Below, piece by piece: positions 10,243 through 20,472 of a stretch of 44,489 bases of DNA. The notes below the pieces were generated by a model. That model did not search any database, had not been told where the DNA came from, and saw only the letters and a list, made by a program, of their open reading frames with translations. Each line of letters opens with the position of its first letter. Within the stretch, counting starts at the first letter, position 1. A program made the position numbers and the translations under genes. Source of the stretch: an uncultured Bacteroidales bacterium (lineage in GTDB: Bacteria; Bacteroidota; Bacteroidia; Bacteroidales; Bacteroidaceae); NCBI GenBank assembly GCA_902783885.1, contig CACZSQ010000025.1, positions 1 through 44,489 on the forward strand, written 5' to 3'.

Positions 10243-10785
10243 TTATATGGCGAAGTTTTCTGGATTCTTGCCTTGGAACTCGCTAAAGTAGTCTTTAATT
10301 TCCTTCATTTCTGAATCGGCATCGCCTGAGGGGATGATAGAGCGGGTGCAAACAATGCGTTTCTTTCCATAATCGAGACCGAAGAGCAGAATTGGCAGTT
10401 CTGCCTTCAGCGCAATGTAGTAGAAGCCGCGTTTCCATTCGCTAACGGGTTTGCGTGTCCCCTCGGGTGTGATACATAAACTAAAGGAGTTGTGTTCCAT
10501 GGCATATTGGGCCAGTTGGTCGGTCATGCTGGTCTTCTTGCTACGATACACAGGAATGCCTCCCATACTCTTGAAGATGGGACCCAACGGCCAAAAAAAC
10601 CACTCTTTCTTCATCAGGAATCCACAATGGAATCCTTCTGCGCGGCTATAGAGCTGTCCCATTAGGAAATCCCAATTGCTGGTGTGGGGTGCCAACGCAA
10701 TAATGTATTTCTTGGGGAACGTCACGTTGACTTCTGTCCGCCAGCCCATGAGCCGGTAAAGGATGAATCTGTAGAAACTCTGCAT
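10243..10785 (-). CDS. PlsC-like 1-acylglycerol-3-phosphate acyltransferase family protein
   Basis: A 180-residue acyltransferase of the PlsC/LPLAT family. The catalytic HX4D box reads HTSNWD near residue 33. The glycerol-phosphate binding segment is GGIPVYR near 75, and the EGTR box appears as CITPEGTRK near 108. It is shorter than classical PlsC (about 240) and has little hydrophobic N terminus (FYRFILYRLMGWR), as in compact bacterial LPLAT proteins. The natural acceptor may be lysophosphatidic acid or another lysolipid and cannot be decided here. It lies 28 bases before the amidase-like gene and 26 bases after a small orphan gene, all on the minus strand. Confidence 0.88.
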   Translation of the reverse strand: MQSFYRFILYRLMGWRTEVNVTFPKKYIIALAPHTSNWDFLMGQLYSRAEGFHCGFLMKKEWFFWPLGPIFKSMGGIPVYRSKKTSMTDQLAQYAMEHNSFSLCITPEGTRKPVSEWKRGFYYIALKAELPILLFGLDYGKKRIVCTRSIIPSGDADSEMKEIKDYFSEFQGKNPENFAI

Positions 10786-10811
10786 GTCTTGTGAGTGTGT
10801 GTTGTTTGGGG

Positions 10812-11081
10812 TTAGAGGAGATGGCAGATGTGGTCGATGATTTCGTTCGTGCAGACGTTTAGGTCATCGTTCAACTGTGCAAAGAAGCGTTTTACTTGAC
10901 GCTTGTCAACATGGCTGAGGCGACTGATGAAGTCAGTCTGCATTCTGAGGATACTTTGTGCGACATTCTCAATGTCTGCCTGCGGAATCTTGGAGTTCAT
11001 TTGCTGCGCGGCCATCAATTCCACGAGCAGGTCCTCGCCCATAACGCGAATAGCTTTCTTTAAAGTCCTTCGGTTTGCCAT
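10812..11081 (-). CDS. Small conserved-looking protein of unknown function
   Basis: An 89-residue protein I do not recognise. It is predicted to be all-helical and charged, starts MANRRTLKKAIR, has no signal peptide or membrane segment, and ends in a Cys/His-containing helix (NVCTNEIIDHICHLL). I consider it real because it fills the gap ahead of the acyltransferase with 26-base spacing on the same strand and has codon use like its neighbours. The region upstream (11082-11179) carries only a weak -7-like TATATTTA and a direct repeat ATTCTGGAC/ATTCAGGAC. It could be a small cytoplasmic adaptor or nucleic-acid-binding protein, but that is a guess. Confidence 0.65.
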   Translation of the reverse strand: MANRRTLKKAIRVMGEDLLVELMAAQQMNSKIPQADIENVAQSILRMQTDFISRLSHVDKRQVKRFFAQLNDDLNVCTNEIIDHICHLL

Positions 11082-11179
11082 AGTCTTGTGTGTTAATGAT
11101 TTCTCGGTGTAAATATAAGGGTTTTATTCTGGACTGCTGCAAACAATTCAGGACTTTTAACGTACTTATGTATTTTTTA

Positions 11180-12592
11180 TCATCTAATCCACAAATCAAC
11201 GAGAAAATATACACCCAAACCGATAGCCCAACCTATCAGCACTTTCAGTGTTATATGTCTGACGTACCACGCGATGCTGACATCTTCTGCTTTCATCAAC
11301 AAGAAACCGCTCAGATTGCCTATAGGAAGCAGGCAACCGGCCACAGCTCCGCTGTAAATAATCAGGTGCCAGTATTGTCCGTTTTCCAAAAATGATTGGG
11401 CATAGTCGGGAGAGAGGACAGGGGATAGATTGGCGATGTCCTCAGCCACTGGATAGATATTGATTGCTGTCAGCACAAGGACTATATTATCGAGTACAGA
11501 GCTAATAAGACCAAGGACGGCACTCATAATATAGATATCGTGAATCCACTCGTCGCACCATGCGGAGATGGAACTCATGACACCAGTTTCCACAAGCAGG
11601 GCAACGCTCAGATATATACCGACAAAATACATAATCATCTGAAGGTTGGAGTATTGGAAGGAACGGTCCTCATTCACATATAATGGTTGACCGGTTTTGA
11701 TTCGCTGATGATTCATCACCTCATGCAGAACCCACAACACTCCCAGCACACACAGAGCGCCCAAGAAAGGCGGCAAAAGAGTAATGCGGTGAAAGGTAGG
11801 GATAAACCAAAGGCCACCAAGTCCCACGGTGAGCATCATGATTCGTTGCCATAACGCTAAAGTGTTGGTGTCGCCTCGATAATGTGCAGTGGGACGATGG
11901 ATATCGAGGTGTTCAGGAAGGCTGCGGCTGATGAGGTATGTTGGAATCACTGTCGCTATGAGGGAGGGCAGGATGAGGGCTGCAGTGAAGTCTGTAGGTG
12001 TGACGGCACCTTTTGTCCAGACGACTAAAGAGGTCGGATCTCCAATCACAGTGACGGCCCCGCCGCAGTTGGCCGCAATAACGATTGCCGCTCCAATCCA
12101 CATCCGCCATCGGGTCTGTGTGACGATGTTACGCATAATCATCAGCATCAGCACCGTCGTAGTGAGGTTATCCAGATTAACGGATAGGAGACAGGTGAAA
12201 CCCACGAGCCCCCAAAGCAGGACTCGGCTGTCTTTGGCGCGCACGGTGTCGGTGATAAAGTCGAAACAGCCGTTGGTGTTGAGCACATTGACGATGCTAG
12301 TCGTAGCCAGCAGGTAGAGCACGATGCTGCAAATGTCTGCAGCATAACGGATGAAGACGTGCTGTGCTATAAACTCCTTCACCGTCTCAGAGTCGAAAGG
12401 ATTATTCCCCGTATATGCGGTGAAATCTGCTCCATGCATTTTCAGCACGAAGTCTGTACCTGTACACATAAACAGAATCCAACCAACGGCCGCCACAAAG
12501 ACGGCAATCGTGGCTTTATTGATGTGAGTGATATGCTCATGGGCAATCAGCACATAGCCAATCAGGATAAGCGAAAGGATGGCAATGGTCAT
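11180..12592 (-). CDS. nhaD: NhaD-family Na+/H+ antiporter
   Basis: A 470-residue polytopic inner-membrane protein of the NhaD/ion-transporter superfamily, exchanging sodium or lithium for protons. About 12 hydrophobic segments are visible. Diagnostic stretches are the N-terminal MTIAILSLILIGYVLIAHEH, the loop NLDNLTTTVLMLMI, the polar AANCGGAVTVIGDPTSL motif, and a second SSVLDNIVLVLTAINIY half. The charged or polar residues inside membrane helices (D in NLDN, D in GDPTS, D in LDN) are candidates for ion binding by analogy with the family. It follows ftsK by 35 bases on the same strand, so it may be co-transcribed; no strong promoter is visible between them. Confidence 0.93.
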   Translation of the reverse strand: MTIAILSLILIGYVLIAHEHITHINKATIAVFVAAVGWILFMCTGTDFVLKMHGADFTAYTGNNPFDSETVKEFIAQHVFIRYAADICSIVLYLLATTSIVNVLNTNGCFDFITDTVRAKDSRVLLWGLVGFTCLLSVNLDNLTTTVLMLMIMRNIVTQTRWRMWIGAAIVIAANCGGAVTVIGDPTSLVVWTKGAVTPTDFTAALILPSLIATVIPTYLISRSLPEHLDIHRPTAHYRGDTNTLALWQRIMMLTVGLGGLWFIPTFHRITLLPPFLGALCVLGVLWVLHEVMNHQRIKTGQPLYVNEDRSFQYSNLQMIMYFVGIYLSVALLVETGVMSSISAWCDEWIHDIYIMSAVLGLISSVLDNIVLVLTAINIYPVAEDIANLSPVLSPDYAQSFLENGQYWHLIIYSGAVAGCLLPIGNLSGFLLMKAEDVSIAWYVRHITLKVLIGWAIGLGVYFLVDLWIR

Positions 12593-12627
12593 AGCGGTTG
12601 TGGATAGTTTTTTGGGTAAATGAGTCT

Positions 12628-15249
12628 TTAGCCTAAATTGTTTAGCAGCATTTCCAAAGAAGCCTCATCTTGAATGAGAACGTCGCGTGGCTTGGCGCCT
12701 TGAGCCGGTCCTACGACGCCTGCACTCTCCAGCTGGTCCATTAGTCGACCCGCGCGATTGTAGCCAATGGAGAACTTGCGTTGGATCATGGAGGTGGAGC
12801 CCTGTTGAGTGGAGATGATAAGACGGGCAGCTTCTGCAAACATGGGGTCGAGATGATTCATATCTACATCGGCGGGGCCTGTTGCATCTTCCATGGGTGG
12901 ACGTGGAAGAGCGAAGGGACCCGGGTAGCTCTGCTGGCAGGCAATGAAGTTGGCAATGCGTTCCACTTCAGGAGTGTCCACGAAGGCACACTGAAGACGT
13001 ACTGGCTCGCTACCTGCCAGAAAGAGCATATCGCCCTTACCTATAAGTTGATTTGCGCCTGGACGGTCGAGGATTGTGCGCGAGTCAATCATGGCGCTGA
13101 CCTTGAAGGCCATGCGAGCAGGGAAGTTAGCCTTGATAGTACCTGTAATGATGTTTGTTGTCGGGCGCTGCGTTGCGATAATCATGTGCATACCCACGGC
13201 TCGCGCCAGTTGAGCGATGCGGGCGATGGGAAGCTCAATCTCCTTGCCGGCTGTCATAATCAGATCGCCGAACTCATCAATGATGACCACGATGTAGGGC
13301 AGGAACTTATGACCGTTTTGCGGGTTCAGCTGACGGTTGCGGAACTTTTCGTTGTACTCCTTTATATTACGCGCGCGCGCTTTCTTTAATAAGTCATAGC
13401 GAGTGTCCATTTCTACGCACAGACTCTTGAGCGTATTAATGACTTTTTGCACATCGGTAATGATGGGCTCGTCGCCGCTCTCATCCTCGATTTGTGCCAG
13501 AAAATGGTTTACAATGGGCGTGTAGATAGGAAATTCCACCTTCTTGGGGTCCACCATTACGAATTTCAGCTCTGCGGGGTGCTTCTTATATAGTAGCGAT
13601 GTGATAATGGCGTTCAGACCGACGGACTTGCCTTGACCAGTAGCGCCGGCTACGAGCAAGTGAGGCATTTTTGTTAAGTCTGCCATGAAGACCTCATTTG
13701 TGATTGTCTTGCCCAAGGCCATAGGCAACTCCATGGCGGTTTCCTGGAACTTCTTGCTATTCAGGATGCTCTCCATCGACACAATCTGTGGCTTAGCGTT
13801 CGGCACTTCTATACCGATGGTGCCTTTGCCTGGAATGGGGGCGATGATGCGGATGCCCAAAGCCGAGAGCGAGAGGGCTATGTCGTCCTCGAGGTTTCGA
13901 ATCTTGGAGATGCGGACTCCTGGGGCAGGCGTGATTTCGTAAAGTGTGATGGTTGGACCCACAGTGGCTTTGATGCTTGAAATTTCCACGCCAAAGGTGC
14001 GAAGGACATAGATTATCTGGTCCTTGTTCTTATTCTGCTCCACCATGTCGATATTGGCAGTGGGGTCAATGTCGTAGTGCTTGAGCAGGTCGAGCGTGGG
14101 GTAGCGGTAATTTTCCAGGTCGAGCTTCGGGTCGTAAGGTTCCAGAGCAGCCTTGCTCTCCTCGTCAGCCACTTCTTCACTGATGGGCTTCTCAATGGTG
14201 AAAGGCGTGCTATCATCCGTAGCCGGTACGGCGGGCGTCTCTTCGGCCGGCATCACTGTCGCAAAGGGTATATCTCCGTTATCGCCATTGTTGTCAGGGC
14301 TTTTGTCTGCCCCGGTTGTGCTGAGCTCCAACTCAATCGTGTTGCTGTCTTCCTCACTCGTTTTTACAACCATAGGGTCTCCGTGTAAAGGAATGGTGAC
14401 TGCGGAGTGCTCAGCGGTTTCAGAAACTACTGACTCATCTTGGGATTCTGAGTTCTCCGATTCTTCGATGGCTTCTGGTTCTTCCGTGCCCTTGCGCTTG
14501 AATCTCTTGAAGAACTCTACGATGCGACTGAGAATGGGGTACTGCTCGCGAAGGTCACGCGCCAGTTGCTGAGGGTGCATCAGCTTCTTGATGATGCGGA
14601 TGGTCTCTGCGCTGAGATAGCACAAGTAACCCAACAGTGTCAACAGCAGGGTTAAGAAGGTTCCGACTGGTCCAATGGCGTTTTCTAAGAGTTCCACTAC
14701 TCTCATTCCATGCACACCGCCTGGGCTGATGTAGCTGATGTCAGGTGTCCTGGAGAATGAACTCGTGAGGAAGAAGGCTCCAGCCACACTGGTCCACGTG
14801 AGCAGGAACATACAGTTGACAAACCATTTCCAAAGCCGCACATGATAAGCGCCTGTTAGCTTGAGCGAGGCTGCCATCAGGAATATGGGAATAAAAAAGG
14901 ATCCGAAACCGAAATTTCCTGTAATCCAGTAGTTACTCCACCATGCTCCGAGGTATCCTGTCCAGTTCTTAGCATCGCCATAATATCCACCCTGCAACAC
15001 GGCCATGTCCCAACCGCCAGTGATGAGATGTGATATGAGACTCAATAGGGTGAACGCAGCTACCACCAGCAACACGACTCCAACTGCGATGCGGATGGCT
15101 TCGCCACGGCTCATGGGCTCGTCTCGGGTACCTTTAAGGGCTTCGCGGACGTGCAAATTCCTGCTGCTGTCACTGGATGTCTTGCTGCGCTTTGTAGCTC
15201 GTTTGGGCGTGCGAAAATTGGCAGGCTTTTGGCTTGTCTCTTTGCTCAT
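12628..15249 (-). CDS. ftsK: DNA translocase FtsK/SpoIIIE
   Basis: An 873-residue septal DNA pump that clears and resolves chromosomes at division. The N terminus holds four membrane segments (about 55-80, 105-135, 140-160 and 190-215). A variable acidic linker runs about 250-375. The motor domain has Walker A GATGQGKSVGLN (near 540), Walker B YIVVIIDEFGDLI (near 660) and the ATQRPTTNIITGTIKANFP stretch. A C-terminal gamma winged helix (SIGYNRAGRLMDQLESAGVVGP) should read polar DNA sequences. Length is normal for FtsK in this phylum. A TAAATTTG -7 box at 15278-15285 suggests its own promoter in the divergent region shared with the DUF5063 gene. Confidence 0.97.
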   Translation of the reverse strand: MSKETSQKPANFRTPKRATKRSKTSSDSSRNLHVREALKGTRDEPMSRGEAIRIAVGVVLLVVAAFTLLSLISHLITGGWDMAVLQGGYYGDAKNWTGYLGAWWSNYWITGNFGFGSFFIPIFLMAASLKLTGAYHVRLWKWFVNCMFLLTWTSVAGAFFLTSSFSRTPDISYISPGGVHGMRVVELLENAIGPVGTFLTLLLTLLGYLCYLSAETIRIIKKLMHPQQLARDLREQYPILSRIVEFFKRFKRKGTEEPEAIEESENSESQDESVVSETAEHSAVTIPLHGDPMVVKTSEEDSNTIELELSTTGADKSPDNNGDNGDIPFATVMPAEETPAVPATDDSTPFTIEKPISEEVADEESKAALEPYDPKLDLENYRYPTLDLLKHYDIDPTANIDMVEQNKNKDQIIYVLRTFGVEISSIKATVGPTITLYEITPAPGVRISKIRNLEDDIALSLSALGIRIIAPIPGKGTIGIEVPNAKPQIVSMESILNSKKFQETAMELPMALGKTITNEVFMADLTKMPHLLVAGATGQGKSVGLNAIITSLLYKKHPAELKFVMVDPKKVEFPIYTPIVNHFLAQIEDESGDEPIITDVQKVINTLKSLCVEMDTRYDLLKKARARNIKEYNEKFRNRQLNPQNGHKFLPYIVVIIDEFGDLIMTAGKEIELPIARIAQLARAVGMHMIIATQRPTTNIITGTIKANFPARMAFKVSAMIDSRTILDRPGANQLIGKGDMLFLAGSEPVRLQCAFVDTPEVERIANFIACQQSYPGPFALPRPPMEDATGPADVDMNHLDPMFAEAARLIISTQQGSTSMIQRKFSIGYNRAGRLMDQLESAGVVGPAQGAKPRDVLIQDEASLEMLLNNLG

Positions 15250-15277
15250 AATGATTTTCTATTCCTTATTTCGGCTG

Positions 15278-15285
15278 CAAATTTA
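15278..15285 (-). promoter_or_regulatory. -7 box of the ftsK promoter
   Basis: The minus strand reads TAAATTTG, an exact TAnnTTTG match, about 28 bases upstream of the ftsK ATG. No good -33 element is seen 19-21 bases upstream. Confidence 0.45.
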
Positions 15286-15339
15286 TGGCTTTTTATGAAC
15301 TTTTCCTCGAAAAGATGTGATTTTTTTTACAAAAAGAAC

Positions 15340-15347
15340 TACTTTTG
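15340..15347 (+). promoter_or_regulatory. -7 box of the DUF5063 gene promoter
   Basis: The plus strand reads TACTTTTG, matching TAnnTTTG, 21 bases before the ATG at 15369. It points to a short leader of about 15 bases and argues against a start at 15345, which would lie inside the box. The T-rich tract upstream (15321-15328) replaces a clear -33 element. Confidence 0.45.
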
Positions 15348-15368
15348 CACGCAAAACGTTCCAAAAAC

Positions 15369-15872
15369 ATGAAAATTGCCTATTCTCAGCCTGTGGTTGA
15401 GTTCGTTACCGTTGGTGCAGAACTCTGTGCTTTTCTAGAACAGAGCGAAGGACGCGACCGTGAGCCTTTTGTGGATACGTTGTTAAAGTTGTTGCCGTTG
15501 TTGTACATGAAGGCGCAATTGCTTCCACGGGTCGATGGTGGCGAGGAATATGCTCCTGCCAGTTTCGTGACCGAGCAAGACTACAATTGGTTACGCGCTA
15601 TTCTCTCTGAGGTGATGGCAGAGCAGGATGAGTACGAGGATTTTGTCTATGATGAAGGCGTACAGACAGACGAGGTTCGCTGGTGTCGCGTGAGCGAGAA
15701 CTTGTCTGATATCTACCAGCCTGTGCGCGATTTCGTGGAATGCTTTCGCACGGGAGTGGAAGAAAATATCGAGGAATCCTTGTGGGCGCTTAATGATAGT
15801 TTTGAACTCTATTGGGGTACAGATTTGGTCAATGCGCTACGACGCTTGCATAGAACACGTTTTATCCAGTGA
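15369..15872 (+). CDS. DUF5063 domain-containing protein
   Basis: A 167-residue soluble, mostly helical acidic protein. Recognisable family features are the N-terminal VVEFVTVGAELCAFLE helix, the LLPLLYMKAQLLP stretch, EQDYNWLR, and the C-terminal LYWGTDLVNALRRLH. I assign DUF5063 from this pattern; the biochemical function is unknown. I chose ATG 15369 because of the promoter box at 15340-15347. Its stop codon overlaps the GTG start of the exonuclease gene (GTGA), implying translational coupling. The order DUF5063, exonuclease, methyltransferase is, as I recall, common in Bacteroidetes and hints at a link to RNA or DNA processing. Confidence 0.85.
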   Translation: MKIAYSQPVVEFVTVGAELCAFLEQSEGRDREPFVDTLLKLLPLLYMKAQLLPRVDGGEEYAPASFVTEQDYNWLRAILSEVMAEQDEYEDFVYDEGVQTDEVRWCRVSENLSDIYQPVRDFVECFRTGVEENIEESLWALNDSFELYWGTDLVNALRRLHRTRFIQ

Positions 15873-16522
15873 AGCAAATCTACGTCAAATATGATAAACG
15901 TTCTATCCCCGAGTTGCCGAAGGTGCAGTTCGAAGGGCGGATTGTGGTCATTCACACCGTGGGGGAAGCCCGTCGTGCTGTAGATTATCTGTTGCGGTTC
16001 CATCGTCTGGGCATTGATACTGAGACACGTCCCAGCTTTAAGCCCGGAGCCATGAACCCTGTGGCCTTACTGCAAATCTCAACGCCCGACACTTGCTTCC
16101 TCTTCCGCCTTAATATGATGGGACTTCCAGACTGTTTAGTACGCCTGCTTACTGACCGAACTTCTCAGAAAATTGGCCTCTCGCTCCACGACGATTGGGC
16201 TCAGCTGCGACGTCGCGTTCCGTTTGAACCGGTTAACTATATCGACTTGCAGGACTATGTCAAACAGTTGGGCGTGGAGGATATGAGCCTTCTCAAGCTC
16301 TATGCGAATCTGTTCGGCCAGAAAATCTCCAAGCATCAGCGCCTTTCCAATTGGGAGGCTGATGTGCTTACCGAGCCCCAAAAACGATATGCGGCTACCG
16401 ATGCGTGGGCGTGCCTTAATCTGTACCACGAGATTAACCGACTTCTCACTACGCGTGACTATCAATTAGTCGTTAATCCAGAACCCATCTCCCAAGAAAC
16501 TGCAAATTTGGATTGTTCTTAA
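15869..16522 (+). CDS. RNase D-like 3'-5' exonuclease (DEDDy)
   Basis: A 217-residue single-domain 3'-5' exonuclease. The DEDDy acid residues are visible: D and E in GIDTETRPSF (near residue 49), D in LSLHDDWAQL (near 105), and the YxxxD motif in RYAATDAWACL (near 171). No HRDC or polymerase domain is present, so it is the compact type common in Bacteroidetes, acting on RNA or single-stranded DNA. The start is GTG at 15869, overlapping the preceding stop. It is followed 49 bases later by rlmI. Substrate cannot be determined from sequence. Confidence 0.9.
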   Translation: MKQIYVKYDKRSIPELPKVQFEGRIVVIHTVGEARRAVDYLLRFHRLGIDTETRPSFKPGAMNPVALLQISTPDTCFLFRLNMMGLPDCLVRLLTDRTSQKIGLSLHDDWAQLRRRVPFEPVNYIDLQDYVKQLGVEDMSLLKLYANLFGQKISKHQRLSNWEADVLTEPQKRYAATDAWACLNLYHEINRLLTTRDYQLVVNPEPISQETANLDCS

Positions 16523-16571
16523 TGTGTTTGATTCCAGATACATAGTTTTTTATTGTTAATTAATCCGTTCA

Positions 16572-17750
16572 ATGAATATTACACTCAAACGAGGTAAAGA
16601 AGAGTCGCTGCGCCGCTTTCACCCATGGATATTCTCCGGTGCCATCCAGCACATCGAAGGCAAGCAGGTTGAAGGCTCTTTGGCGCGTGTCTTTACGTCC
16701 GATGGTGAATACATCGCTACAGGGCATTGGCAGATTGGCTCCATTGCTGTTCGTGTACTAACATTCCACGACGAACTTATCGACAATTCATTTTGGGACT
16801 CACGCCTCCAGACGGCATGGGATATGCGCAAAGCTATTGGTGTTGCTGGCCGTGAGGACAATTCCACCTTTCGTCTCGTCCATGGCGAGGGTGACAATCT
16901 CCCAGGGTTAGTTATTGACGTCTATGGCCGCACAGCGGTTCTTCAGGCTCATAGCATTGGGATGCATTGCTCCCGTATGGAGATTGCAGAATCCCTTAAG
17001 CGAGTGATGGGAAGCGAGATAGACAACATCTTCTACAAGAGTGAGACAACGTTGCCCTTCAAGGCCGATTTAGGTCAAGAGAATGGTTTCCTTTTGGGCG
17101 GTGCTGCCGACGATGTGGCAGTGGAAAACGGCCTCCAGTTCCACATCGACTGGCTCCGTGGTCAGAAAACTGGATTCTTCGTGGATCAGCGTGACAATCG
17201 TAGCTTGCTGGAGCATTACTCCCGTGGTCGAGATGTCCTGAATATGTTCTGCTACACTGGAGGTTTCTCAGTTTATGCCATGCGTGGTGGCGCTCACACC
17301 GTTCACTCCGTAGATAGTTCTGCCAAGGCTGTGGAGCTTGTTAACGCCAATATGGAGCTCAATTTTCCTGGCGATAGCCGCCATCAGGCTTTCGCCGAAG
17401 ATGCCTTCAAGTTCCTACAGCAAATGGATGATGGTGCTTATGACCTCATTATTCTTGACCCGCCCGCTTTTGCAAAGCACAAGGAAGCCTTGCGTAATGC
17501 TCTGAAAGGTTACACGCGGCTGAACCTTCGTGCTTTCGAAAAGATTCGTCCGGGCGGCATCCTCTTTACTTTTTCCTGCTCCCAGGCCGTCAACAAGGAC
17601 CAGTTCCGCACGGCTGTCTTTACCGCTGCGGTGCAGAGTGGGCGTAGTGTGAGAATTCTCCATCAGCTTCACCAACCGGCCGACCATCCAATTAATATCT
17701 ATCATCCTGAGGGTGAATACCTCAAAGGCCTCGTCCTGTACGTGGAATAG
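16572..17750 (+). CDS. rlmI: 23S rRNA m5C1962 methyltransferase (RlmI-type)
   Basis: A 392-residue SAM-dependent RNA methyltransferase. An N-terminal PUA domain (MNITLKRGKEESLRRFHPWIFSGAI..., about 1-75) is followed by the EEHD-like linker and the Rossmann domain. Visible motifs are QKTGFFVDQRDNR (near 197), NMFCYTGGFSVYAM (SAM loop, near 222), LDPPAFAKHKEAL (near 298) and FSCSQAVNKDQF, whose Cys is the predicted catalytic or release residue. The set fits RlmI, which methylates C1962 of 23S rRNA in E. coli. No clear terminator follows; a 15-nt odd palindrome GTTTGTTAAACAAAC lies at 17798-17812. Confidence 0.9.
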   Translation: MNITLKRGKEESLRRFHPWIFSGAIQHIEGKQVEGSLARVFTSDGEYIATGHWQIGSIAVRVLTFHDELIDNSFWDSRLQTAWDMRKAIGVAGREDNSTFRLVHGEGDNLPGLVIDVYGRTAVLQAHSIGMHCSRMEIAESLKRVMGSEIDNIFYKSETTLPFKADLGQENGFLLGGAADDVAVENGLQFHIDWLRGQKTGFFVDQRDNRSLLEHYSRGRDVLNMFCYTGGFSVYAMRGGAHTVHSVDSSAKAVELVNANMELNFPGDSRHQAFAEDAFKFLQQMDDGAYDLIILDPPAFAKHKEALRNALKGYTRLNLRAFEKIRPGGILFTFSCSQAVNKDQFRTAVFTAAVQSGRSVRILHQLHQPADHPINIYHPEGEYLKGLVLYVE

Positions 17751-17844
17751 TGATTAAAGGTTAAATATATTAACAAATAAGCTTCGTATGCAATGCTGTT
17801 TGTTAAACAAACTGAAAACTGTTGCTACTTTTATACGTAACCCC

Positions 17845-17874
17845 TTGTTGATAAGCGTGAAATACGTATATTTG
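17845..17874 (+). promoter_or_regulatory. Promoter for the ABC-F leader transcript
   Basis: TTG at 17845-17847, 19 bases of spacer, then TATATTTG at 17867-17874. This matches the Bacteroidetes -33/-7 pattern at ideal spacing and is among the best promoters in the window. Two TACGTA palindromes (17834-17839 and 17863-17868) flank and overlap it and could be an operator. The predicted transcription start is near 17881. Confidence 0.6.
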
Positions 17875-17887
17875 CAACGTGTTTTTC

Positions 17888-17929
17888 ATGGTATTAGATT
17901 TAAGGTTAATGAAGGTAGGGCTGTCGTGA
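17888..17929 (+). CDS. Possible 13-residue leader peptide
   Basis: An ATG seven bases after the predicted transcript start opens the peptide MVLDLRLMKVGLS. Its TGA stop (17927-17929) lies inside the terminator loop, so a translating ribosome would cover the 5' arm of the hairpin. Three of its four leucines use UUA. This geometry is that of attenuation leader peptides, and some ABC-F genes are controlled this way. Chance is a real alternative for so short an ORF. Confidence 0.3.
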   Translation: MVLDLRLMKVGLS

Positions 17930-17948
17930 TGACAGCCCTGCTTTTTTG
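17917..17948 (+). terminator. Intrinsic terminator ahead of the ABC-F gene
   Basis: A perfect 9-bp stem, AGGGCTGTC at 17917-17925 and GACAGCCCT at 17931-17939, with a 5-nt loop, is followed by GCTTTTTTGTTT. This is a strong Rho-independent terminator. Confidence 0.8.
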
Positions 17949-17988
17949 TTTATTTCCCATTTAGTACGTTTATCTCAATAATTTGTTG

Positions 17989-17996
17989 TACCTTTG
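17989..17996 (+). promoter_or_regulatory. Proximal -7 box of the ABC-F gene
   Basis: TACCTTTG matches TAnnTTTG and sits 49 bases before the ABC-F ATG. No good -33 box is found at the right distance. If it is used, the ABC-F gene has a second promoter that bypasses the upstream terminator. Confidence 0.4.
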
Positions 17997-18045
17997 CAGC
18001 CGCAAATCTAAAACTCCCATTAAAATAGTTCAATTTGTAATATAA

Positions 18046-20288
<2,243 letters not shown>

Positions 20289-20320
20289 ATCTCTATTTCA
20301 TGATTGGTTGATTCTGAGGG

Positions 20321-20352
20321 CAAAGATACGATGAAGCGACATAAATACAAAA
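20321..20352 (-). promoter_or_regulatory. Promoter of the DUF308 gene
   Basis: Read on the minus strand, TTTTG (20348-20352), exactly 19 spacer bases and TATCTTTG (20321-20328) match the Bacteroidetes -33/-7 consensus. The predicted leader is about 25 bases. Confidence 0.65.
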
Positions 20353-20439
20353 TATTTTCTTTTTTTTAACTTCCGAACATTAACATTACGGGTGTTCCCA
20401 CTTTGAAGCGCTGTCCTTGCCTTATCGTCCTAGGGTTAT

Positions 20440-20467
20440 TGGTTTTTCCCATTGGTTGGAAAAACCA
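20440..20467. repeat. Palindromic element, copy 1
   Basis: A perfect 10-bp inverted repeat, TGGTTTTTCC (20440-20449) and GGAAAAACCA (20458-20467), has an 8-nt loop CATTGGTT. It resembles the core of copy 2 with a compensating base-pair change (T-A here, G-C there). Confidence 0.75.
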
Positions 20468-20472
20468 CTCAC

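Larger units (their letters stand above)
17881..17948 (+). ncRNA. Candidate short transcript: small RNA or transcription-attenuation leader
   Basis: A predicted start (about 17881) and an intrinsic terminator ending about 17948 bracket roughly 68 nt. No known RNA family is recognised. It is either an independent small RNA or a terminated leader of the ABC-F gene 98 bases further on. Existence is inferred from promoter and terminator alone. Confidence 0.4.
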
